Part shown: one piece after another, positions 15,560 through 22,370 of the stretch
How positions within the stretch are numbered: position 1 is the first letter of the stretch
Layout: each line of letters opens with the position of its first letter
NCBI RefSeq assembly: GCF_020782115.1
Contig: NZ_JAJGMW010000002.1
Coordinates: 248,001 to 312,000 of the forward strand
Length of the DNA: 64,000 nucleotides
Reading direction: 5' to 3'
From: Leeuwenhoekiella parthenopeia
Lineage (GTDB): Bacteria > Bacteroidota > Bacteroidia > Flavobacteriales > Flavobacteriaceae
Notes under the pieces: generated by a model
Seen by the model: only the letters and a program-made list of their open reading frames with translations
The model's database searches: none
What the model was told of the DNA's origin: nothing
Translations under genes and position numbers: made by a program

Positions 15560-16069
15560 CTACTCTTTCAATCTTCGGGCTACATACCCGCGAATAACTT
15601 CGGTTGTTATACCAAAGGCAACATGCGCTATGAGTTCATTAACCTGAATGTTCAGGGGTATATCTGTGGGTTTATCTTTTAATCCTAATAGAGGCAGCGA
15701 GGTCTCGTGGGTACCTATCCAGGTTGTAGCGCCGTATGCAGCGCCTTCAAGAATACTTATTTCACCTTTATCCCTTTTGGCATAGCCGTAAGTAGCACCC
15801 AGACTGGCTCCAAAAGGTATGTTTATTAATTGTTCTGCCAGCTCGTGATTGGTCTCACTTATGCGTTCACCGGTAAGTTTGACCGAAAGATCATCTACCA
15901 GCTTAACCTGAGCAGACCGCGTGTTGGGTTTACGTACAGGAAGTACTTTCTCAATTGCGGTTTTAACCAGTGTGCCGGCAAGCCCGCCTAAAACACCGGA
16001 TATTAAACCTCTGGTCACATTAGAAGAAAATGAATCTTTTTCTAACCAGGCTTCTACAGCATTACTCAT
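15560..16069 (-). CDS. DUF1440/YagU-like small inner membrane protein
   Basis: With the ATG at 16069 (protein starting MSNAVEAW) the product is 169 aa. A longer reading adds 23 residues without conserved features and is less likely. It has a glycine-rich hydrophobic segment (GLISGVLGGLAGTLVKTAIEK) and others around IPFGASLGATYGYA and EGAAYGATTWIGTH, and ends in a basic tail. This resembles the DUF1440 (YagU) family linked in E. coli to acid tolerance. The assignment is from pattern memory and moderate. It is convergent with the secreted-protein gene. Confidence 0.65.
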   Translation of the reverse strand: MSNAVEAWLEKDSFSSNVTRGLISGVLGGLAGTLVKTAIEKVLPVRKPNTRSAQVKLVDDLSVKLTGERISETNHELAEQLINIPFGASLGATYGYAKRDKGEISILEGAAYGATTWIGTHETSLPLLGLKDKPTDIPLNIQVNELIAHVAFGITTEVIRGYVARRLKE

Positions 16070-16212
16070 AGTATTGGATTTTGGTTTAAATTTATAAAGA
16101 CACGAGGTAGTAGAACGCTGGTTTAACAGCTCTTTCACAGCAAATTATTTTAACATTTTGCTATTATAGTTTTTTTGAAATTAGCTTTATTTATGTGTTA
16201 GGTACTGGGATA

Positions 16213-16220
16213 TAGGTTTG
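16213..16220 (+). promoter_or_regulatory. Possible -7 box in the 16070-16365 divergent region
   Basis: TAGGTTTG matches TAnnTTTG on the plus strand, 146 nt before the ankyrin gene. A -33 element is not evident. The rest of the nearly 300-bp region between the DUF1440 and ankyrin genes is AT-rich with nothing else I can name. Confidence 0.3.
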
Positions 16221-16365
16221 ACTTATTGTTAAATTCAAATATGCAATGTTGATACACGTTTATATCACAAACTTAAGGGTATCTTGCCCGGTACGTATTG
16301 AGTTTAAGCGATGTTGCCAATCTCGTTGTTTAATCAAAACTTGAAATACATCTAACCCTAATAAT

Positions 16366-16842
16366 ATGAATTCTGAAACGCTTTTTAATGCCATACGCAC
16401 CGGCGATGGCATACAAATCAACCAAATTTTAGAAGCGCAGCCACAGCTTGTAGATGCAGTAGATCAACGCGGGTCAAGCCCTTTATTGCTGGCCAGTTAC
16501 TACGGCCATCGCGATGTTTGTGAGCAACTTATCGCACGCGGGGCTAAAATCAACGCTAAAGATGCAAGCGGTAACACTGCCTTAATGGGCGTTTGCTTTA
16601 AAGGCTATACCGAAGTAGCCCAACTTCTGGTAGAGAAGGGTGCTGATGTAAACGTTCAGAATTTTAACGGGGCGACGGCTTTGATTTATGCTGCTACTTT
16701 TAATCAAAAAGAGTTGGTTGAACTGTTGCTTTCTTATAATGCAGATGTAAACCTTCAGGACGGGAGAGGGCTTAAGGCGGTTGACCACGCCCGTATGCAA
16801 GGCCTCAATCAGATCGAAAAAATACTGGAAGATGCAGGCTGA
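16366..16842 (+). CDS. Ankyrin repeat protein
   Basis: A 158-aa protein made of about four to five ankyrin repeats. Typical units are visible from residues 37, 70 and 103 (GSSPLLLASYYGHRDV, GNTALMGVCFKGYTEV, GATALIYAATFNQKEL, each followed by L..GADVN-type turns). No signal peptide is seen, so it is probably a cytoplasmic protein-binding scaffold. From memory, bacterial proteins of this size often neighbour catalase, but no catalase is here. The stop overlaps the next gene by 11 bp, which ties it to the unknown 193-aa protein. Confidence 0.88.
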   Translation: MNSETLFNAIRTGDGIQINQILEAQPQLVDAVDQRGSSPLLLASYYGHRDVCEQLIARGAKINAKDASGNTALMGVCFKGYTEVAQLLVEKGADVNVQNFNGATALIYAATFNQKELVELLLSYNADVNLQDGRGLKAVDHARMQGLNQIEKILEDAG

Positions 16843-17413
16843 TCCTTTAGATCAATTGCATAGCATTCGATTTAGAAAACCCGGCTTAGGCTCAAAATCG
16901 GTATTAAACCCCGATCAGGAAAAGGACTTTTCGAGATTTCTTATCAATGCACTGGGTTCTGATGTTTTTGTAATAAGTACGGGTCTGGGTCTTGATGTAT
17001 ATTACAGTCATCAGCAGGATTGCTCTGCTTTTATTACTAAAAATCTATGGCTTTTTCAGGAAACTGAGATAAAAGGCGATATCGTTATCGTGTCTGAAGA
17101 AAATCACGGGCGGGATGTTTTGGATTATTTTGGTACCGTGGTAAATACGCTTGTAGATTATCCCTTGTTGCTGTTGTCCTGTTGTAAAAAATTTATGAGG
17201 CAGTATCAGGCCACACCGCATAAATCCAGATTGCATCTGTTGTTATACTCTGCTTTTCAGTTTCACATGCAGGCGCTAATTACCGATGCAAAAATCCCTT
17301 ATCTGGAAAAAATAAAAAAGCTTTTAAGCCAATCTAAAGGTCTGGATTTTGAAACCCTTGGAGACCACGATAATCTGGTAAATAAATTGCGGAAGTCTCA
17401 AAACCTAAATTAA
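16832..17413 (+). CDS. Conserved-looking protein of unknown function coupled to the ankyrin gene
   Basis: The ATG at 16832 (MQADPLDQLHSIRF) gives 193 aa and an 11-bp overlap with the ankyrin gene. Codons upstream in this frame lie inside the ankyrin gene and are unlikely to be used. No signal peptide or clear transmembrane helix is seen; a hydrophobic patch (YPLLLLSCCKKF) is present. I do not recognise a family. The overlap suggests it is made with, and may bind, the ankyrin protein. The stop overlaps the stop of the convergent exonuclease gene by 4 bp. Confidence 0.7.
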   Translation: MQADPLDQLHSIRFRKPGLGSKSVLNPDQEKDFSRFLINALGSDVFVISTGLGLDVYYSHQQDCSAFITKNLWLFQETEIKGDIVIVSEENHGRDVLDYFGTVVNTLVDYPLLLLSCCKKFMRQYQATPHKSRLHLLLYSAFQFHMQALITDAKIPYLEKIKKLLSQSKGLDFETLGDHDNLVNKLRKSQNLN

Positions 17414-18066
17414 CGGGTAAGGTCTTTTAGTCGTTTGGGTTTTTTTAGTCTGGACAAAATCTTCAGGAAAGCCAAAGCTGTAATGTACGCATCTCCAATG
17501 GCCTTATGCCGGTCTGTACGGGCAATATTGAGTTCTTCGCACAATTCGTCAAGGCTGTAAACCTTATCAGGATTTGTGATATTTACAAGATGTACCGTGC
17601 GTTTATGCAAAACTCCGGTATCTATGGTTTTGTTTTTAAGTTTAGGAGCTCCCAGTCTTTTAAGTGCATAATTTATAATACCTACATCAAAACCTATGTG
17701 ATGTCCTACCAACACGGAATTCCCGATATAATTAAGAAATTGCTTTACGGCTTCTTCTTCGCTGATTTTTTGGTATTTACTGTTCTCTTTTAAAATGCCG
17801 TGTATGGCCACGGCGTCTTTACTGAAAACTTCCTGTTCGACATAGAGCTCAAGACTGTTTGACAGGTTTATGCGGTTACCCCGCAATTCAACGGCCCCTA
17901 CACTGAGGATACGGTCTGTTTGTTTATTGAGTCCTGTAGTTTCGGTATCAAAAACCACAAAGCGTGCATCTTCGGGAGCAGGATCTTCGAGGCCCGTAAA
18001 CAGCACAGCATACTCCTTGTAAAAGGCGGGCGGATCTGGTGTTTTCTGAAAAAATGGAATTCTCAT
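17410..18066 (-). CDS. DnaQ-like DEDDh 3'-5' exonuclease
   Basis: A 218-aa protein with the three Exo motifs: FDTETTGL (Exo I), VGHHIGFDVGIIN (Exo II) and HKAIGDA (Exo III, DEDDh type). It resembles the epsilon subunit of DNA polymerase III but has no polymerase domain. It is 50 bp downstream of a cNMP/CBS/DUF294 protein. This pairing is common in bacteria and is usually next to acetate or other sodium symporters, so it is probably a regulatory or nucleic-acid-processing exonuclease and not the replicative proofreader. Confidence 0.88.
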   Translation of the reverse strand: MRIPFFQKTPDPPAFYKEYAVLFTGLEDPAPEDARFVVFDTETTGLNKQTDRILSVGAVELRGNRINLSNSLELYVEQEVFSKDAVAIHGILKENSKYQKISEEEAVKQFLNYIGNSVLVGHHIGFDVGIINYALKRLGAPKLKNKTIDTGVLHKRTVHLVNITNPDKVYSLDELCEELNIARTDRHKAIGDAYITALAFLKILSRLKKPKRLKDLTR

Positions 18067-18116
18067 AGCGATTAAAATCAGCAGGATAAGGCATTCTTAA
18101 TTCACGCCAACCCGAT

Positions 18117-20021
18117 TTATTTGAGTTGGTAGCGAACCGTCAATATTTCCTGTATATCCTGAATGGGTTTAAAGCAGCGTTTCAGTTTTAGTTTTTCGGC
18201 TTTGCTTAAAGTCGCCAGTTCTATAAAACGCCCGGAGTCACCGTGCAGAATACCCTGTCGGGTTCTAAATTTCAGGAGGGCTTTAAACGCATACGAGCAG
18301 CTTTCGTAAATCTCCTTATTATTGGTTTCAATTTCAGCAAGACGTTCAAAACGGGCAGCAGTATTGTTAATGTTGCGCAATTTATGATGCAGGCTCAATA
18401 CGCGGGCAGCATCAATAAGCGGCATTAACGCGCGGGACTTAATGTCAAAAAAATCTTTATGCTCGCCGTCTTCTTCAACCAGAAACTGCCTGAAAAATCC
18501 TAAAGGTGACGGGCTGCGTATCGCATCTTTGGCCATAACCCGATAGAACATGTTGTTCTGGTCAAGGGTGTCTAAAATATTATCAGAAAGGCGGGTGACG
18601 AGTTCGGTATCACCATAGACATAGCTGTAATCAAAGAAAATTGCAGAGAGCAACTGACTTTCAGGCGTAGGGTCTTTGATCCAGATGTCGTATTGATTTT
18701 TCCATTCCTGCACAGACTGGCACCAGCGCGGGTTACTCGCCATCATATCTGCGGGGCAGTAATCATAACCTATTTTATGCAGGGAACGGGTGATGTGACG
18801 AGCCAGTTTAATGAAGTAAGTCTGGGTTGCCTCATAATCTTCAGGAGCTACATTTTCAAATACAATGGCGTGATCCTGATCGGTAAGTAAGAGTTGCTCT
18901 TTACGGCCCTGACTACCCAATGCCAGCCATGCGAATTTGCAGGGTGGGGATACCTCCATTTTTTGAAGTGAAAGCTCAATGACCCTAACGGTGATTGCGT
19001 AATTTACTTCATTCAGAATATTTAGAATCTGAGACAGAGGCAGGTTTTGAGCCAGATACTTTTTGAGCAGTTGAGAGACTTTGAGTCTTACATTACGCAA
19101 TCTTTTGGTGCGCTTAGCCAGTTTTACCTCTTTCATAAGCACCACCGGATTGTTAGCAAAGGAAACCACGATATCGTGCTCGGTGATAAGCCCCAGCAAA
19201 TTAGAGTCTGGCGTGCCGTCTTCGGTGATACACAGGTGACTGATGTCGTTTTTGAGCATGATTAGCTGCGCCTGTGCCACGGTGGGGTCTTTATGAAAAC
19301 AGCGCACCGGCCGGGTCATAATTTGGGTTACCGGATCGGTAATATCAAATGCGCCCGTCGCGATCTTATCCCGCAAATCCTTGTTGGTTATGATGCCTCT
19401 TGGCTTATTGTCTTCCGTGACGATGATAGAGCCCACGTTGCGGTGGCTCATTTTGCTTGCAGCCACTTTGATCAGCGTTTCGGGCGTGCAGGTGAGTATG
19501 TTTTTAGAATATTTAGCTTTTTGCAGATCGAAAATTTCGCTGTTGCGCTCTACGGAATATTCGGTAAACAATTTTCCGCTTTCTTCAAGCGAGTAGGGAT
19601 CCTGAACATTGGAAGCAAAAGAGGCGATAAGGAAGTTACTCACTTCTTTGTGCTCCAGGGCAATGGGCAAAAAGAGGTCTATGGGAATGCCGTATAAGAT
19701 AGTCTCTTCATTGGCCGAAGCAGATAGTTCGTAATCTTCTTTTGTTATCAAAGGCCGAAGGCCAAAAAGATCACCCTCATCGCAAATATCCACGATTTTG
19801 GGTTCATTTTCTTCGGTACGCGAGAGTCTTACAGCACCGTCTTTAACTACATAAAAAATGCCTGTGTTTTTTTCACCCTCTTTAAATATGGCTTTGTCCT
19901 TTTCGTAATACAAGACCTGTACTTCACCCGAAATTTTAAGCAAACTCGAGGAACTCAGAAACTGGAATGGCGGGTAGTCTTTTAAAAAATCGGCTACGCG
20001 TTCTGCAATGGTGTTTTTCAT
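18117..20021 (-). CDS. cNMP-binding / CBS / DUF294 nucleotidyltransferase-like protein
   Basis: Starting at the ATG at 20021 (a TTG one codon upstream is less likely) the protein is 634 aa. Residues 15-130 form a cyclic-nucleotide-binding-type beta barrel (FKEGEKNTGIFYVVKDG). Two CBS domains follow (about 175-300, KMSHRNVGSIIVTED and ITEHDIV). A GlnD-like nucleotidyltransferase core comes next (LGSQGRKEQLLLTDQDHAI near 373) and then a DUF294 C-terminal helical domain. It resembles signal-transduction proteins of the GlnD type, but the substrate is unknown. It lies 11 bp after tadA and 50 bp before the exonuclease, so all three may form one unit. Confidence 0.88.
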   Translation of the reverse strand: MKNTIAERVADFLKDYPPFQFLSSSSLLKISGEVQVLYYEKDKAIFKEGEKNTGIFYVVKDGAVRLSRTEENEPKIVDICDEGDLFGLRPLITKEDYELSASANEETILYGIPIDLFLPIALEHKEVSNFLIASFASNVQDPYSLEESGKLFTEYSVERNSEIFDLQKAKYSKNILTCTPETLIKVAASKMSHRNVGSIIVTEDNKPRGIITNKDLRDKIATGAFDITDPVTQIMTRPVRCFHKDPTVAQAQLIMLKNDISHLCITEDGTPDSNLLGLITEHDIVVSFANNPVVLMKEVKLAKRTKRLRNVRLKVSQLLKKYLAQNLPLSQILNILNEVNYAITVRVIELSLQKMEVSPPCKFAWLALGSQGRKEQLLLTDQDHAIVFENVAPEDYEATQTYFIKLARHITRSLHKIGYDYCPADMMASNPRWCQSVQEWKNQYDIWIKDPTPESQLLSAIFFDYSYVYGDTELVTRLSDNILDTLDQNNMFYRVMAKDAIRSPSPLGFFRQFLVEEDGEHKDFFDIKSRALMPLIDAARVLSLHHKLRNINNTAARFERLAEIETNNKEIYESCSYAFKALLKFRTRQGILHGDSGRFIELATLSKAEKLKLKRCFKPIQDIQEILTVRYQLK

Positions 20022-20032
20022 CAATTCTGGGC

Positions 20033-20488
20033 TTAATTCAGATTACGGCGTTCAATAAAGAAACGTTTTAAAAGCGTTTCGGCCTCAGCTTCGAGCACAC
20101 CGCCGGTATAGACGGTTTTAGGATGCAACTGAGTACCCATTTTTATAAAACCGCGATTAGGGTCTGGTGCGGCATAGACCACGCGGGCCAGCTGGCTCCA
20201 GTAAAGAGCGCCGGCACACATCTGGCAGGGCTCAAGGGTTACATACAGCGTGCAGTCGCGCAGGTATTTTCCGCCCAGATAATTAGCTGCGGCGGTAATG
20301 GCCTGCATTTCGGCATGTGCGGTGACATCATTAAGGCGCTCGGTAAGGTTGTGCGCACGGGCAATGATGGTGTTGTTGGTGACAATTACCGCTCCTACAG
20401 GTATTTCGCCCTGATCAAAAGCGGCCTCGGCTTCCTGCAAAGCGCGTTTCATAAAATAGGTATCGTCAAAAGGGTCTAATAAAGCCAT
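20033..20488 (-). CDS. tadA: tRNA adenosine(34) deaminase-like nucleoside deaminase
   Basis: A 151-aa zinc deaminase. The motif HAEMQAI supplies the first ligand and the proton-shuttling glutamate, and TLEPCQMCAGAL supplies two cysteine ligands. Length and motifs fit TadA, which makes inosine at the wobble base of tRNA-Arg(ACG). A guanine deaminase or related enzyme cannot be fully excluded. It lies 11 bp upstream of the cNMP/CBS protein and is divergent from dxs. Confidence 0.88.
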   Translation of the reverse strand: MALLDPFDDTYFMKRALQEAEAAFDQGEIPVGAVIVTNNTIIARAHNLTERLNDVTAHAEMQAITAAANYLGGKYLRDCTLYVTLEPCQMCAGALYWSQLARVVYAAPDPNRGFIKMGTQLHPKTVYTGGVLEAEAETLLKRFFIERRNLN

Positions 20489-20587
20489 TTAAAATTTTTG
20501 TAGGATTATTGAAATGCGGCGGTTAATACGGACAAGATATAAAGTTTTGAGGATTCATTTTAAGACGTACCGACTAAATATTTCGGC

Positions 20588-20595
20588 TAACTTTG
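20588..20595 (+). promoter_or_regulatory. -7 box almost touching the dxs start codon
   Basis: TAACTTTG matches TAnnTTTG and ends only 4 nt before the ATG at 20600. If used, the transcript would start at or beside the ATG, so the mRNA would be leaderless. Confidence 0.5.
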
Positions 20596-20599
20596 TCTT

Positions 20600-22369
20600 A
20601 TGAAGTATCCCTTGCTAGAAACCATAGATTTTCCTTCCAATTTACGTGAACTTCCTGTTGATAAGCTTGAAGCTCTTGCTGCCGAAATGCGCCGGTTTAT
20701 CATTGAAGCGGTAGCAGCCAAAGAAGGACATCTGGGCGCCAGTCTGGGTGTGGTAGAACTCACCCTGGCTTTACATTATGCGTTTAATACACCCTATGAT
20801 AAACTTATTTGGGATGTGGGCCACCAGGCATACGGGCATAAAATTATAACCGGAAGGCGCAGCGTTTTTGATACCAACAGACAGTATAAGGGCATTAGCG
20901 GATTTCCGAAAATGGCCGAAAGTGAATACGACGCTTTTGGTACCGGTCACAGCAGCACTTCGATTTCTGCGGCGTTGGGAATGGCGATTGCCTCGAGATT
21001 GCAGGGCGATTCAAAAAGAGAGCATATTGCGGTGATAGGAGACGCTTCTATCGCCAGCGGAATGGCCTTTGAAGCCCTCAACCACGCTGGGGACAGCAAG
21101 GCCAATATTCTCGTGATTCTAAACGATAATGCGATAGGAATTGACCCCAGTGTGGGGGCTTTAAAAAATTACCTGACTCAGGTCAAAACCGGAAGTCAGC
21201 GCAGTGTAAACATTTTTGAGGCTTTAAACTTTAAGTATTTTGGGCCGGTTGACGGGCACGATATCGATAAATTGCTGGAGATTTTTAAAACTTTGAAAAA
21301 GATTGAAGGGCCAAAATTTCTTCACGTGATTACCACAAAGGGAAAAGGTTTGAAGCAGGCAGAAAGGGATCAGGTTAAGTACCACGCTCCCGGAAAATTT
21401 GACGCGCTGACCGGCGAGTTGAGTCCGGCTAAAGAAACACCCCAACCTCCCAAATATCAGGATGTTTTTGGTTTAACCCTGGTTGAACTGGCTAAAAAGA
21501 ATCCAAAAATTGTCGGGATTACACCGGCGATGCCTACCGGGAGTTCGATGAAATATATGATGCAGGCCTTTCCCGAAAGGGCTTTTGATGTAGGGATTGC
21601 TGAGCAGCACGCAGTAACCCTGGCAGCCGGAATCGCAGCTTCAGGCGGTATAGCCTTTTGTGCTGTGTATTCGACTTTCCTGCAGCGGGCGTATGACCAG
21701 TTGATTCACGATGTGGCCTTGCAAGAACTACCGGTGGTGTTTTGTATTGACCGTGCCGGACTGGTAGGAGAAGACGGGGCAACCCATCACGGGGTATTTG
21801 ATTTGGCCTACTTGAGGTGTATTCCTAATCTTATAATTTACGCTCCGCGAAATGAAGAAAGCCTGCGGAATATGATGTTTACGGCTCAGGCAGGTCTCGA
21901 TTTGCCGATTGCCATACGCTATCCACGAGGAAGAGGTACCGTTATAGATTGGAAAAAACCTTTTCAGAAGGTAGAATTAGGCAAAGCCGAAAAGCTCACC
22001 GAAGGCGATCAGCTAGCCTTGATTGTGACCGGCCATTTCACGGAGAAGGCTTTAAAACTAGCAGAATCCTTCAGCGGAAGCATTGCGGTGTATTATTTCG
22101 GTTTTATAAAGCCTTTGGATACCGAAACGCTTCAGGACGTTTTCAGTACGTATCACAACATCCTTACCCTTGAAGACGGAGTGCTTAAAGGCGGTCTGGC
22201 CGGTGCTGTAGCTGAAGCAGCAGTTTCTTCAAATTATAAGGGCAGCATAACCAGCCTTGGTATCCCTGATGAGTTTATCGAACAGGGAAGTACAGAAGAA
22301 CTGTATCAATCTATCGGGTTAACAGAGGCTCAGCTGAAATCCAAAATCCACGAGTTATTAGCGGAATAA
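20600..22369 (+). CDS. dxs: 1-deoxy-D-xylulose-5-phosphate synthase
   Basis: A 589-aa thiamine diphosphate enzyme that condenses pyruvate and glyceraldehyde 3-phosphate, the first step of the MEP isoprenoid route. The sequence shows the N-terminal HLGASLGVVELTLALH motif, DVGHQAYGHKI, the ThDP/Mg motif GDASIASGMAFEALNHAG with NDN, and the pyrimidine-binding domain (DVGIAEQHAVTLAAGIA). It is a little shorter than the roughly 620-aa proteobacterial enzyme, as is usual in flavobacteria. Its stop lies 1 bp from the stop of the convergent protease gene, with no hairpin between. Confidence 0.93.
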   Translation: MKYPLLETIDFPSNLRELPVDKLEALAAEMRRFIIEAVAAKEGHLGASLGVVELTLALHYAFNTPYDKLIWDVGHQAYGHKIITGRRSVFDTNRQYKGISGFPKMAESEYDAFGTGHSSTSISAALGMAIASRLQGDSKREHIAVIGDASIASGMAFEALNHAGDSKANILVILNDNAIGIDPSVGALKNYLTQVKTGSQRSVNIFEALNFKYFGPVDGHDIDKLLEIFKTLKKIEGPKFLHVITTKGKGLKQAERDQVKYHAPGKFDALTGELSPAKETPQPPKYQDVFGLTLVELAKKNPKIVGITPAMPTGSSMKYMMQAFPERAFDVGIAEQHAVTLAAGIAASGGIAFCAVYSTFLQRAYDQLIHDVALQELPVVFCIDRAGLVGEDGATHHGVFDLAYLRCIPNLIIYAPRNEESLRNMMFTAQAGLDLPIAIRYPRGRGTVIDWKKPFQKVELGKAEKLTEGDQLALIVTGHFTEKALKLAESFSGSIAVYYFGFIKPLDTETLQDVFSTYHNILTLEDGVLKGGLAGAVAEAAVSSNYKGSITSLGIPDEFIEQGSTEELYQSIGLTEAQLKSKIHELLAE

Positions 22370-22370
22370 G

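Noticed and set aside
15560-16138. Longer version of the DUF1440-like protein starting at 16138
   Set aside because: The extra 23 residues show no signal peptide or conserved pattern; the ATG at 16069 gives a normal start.
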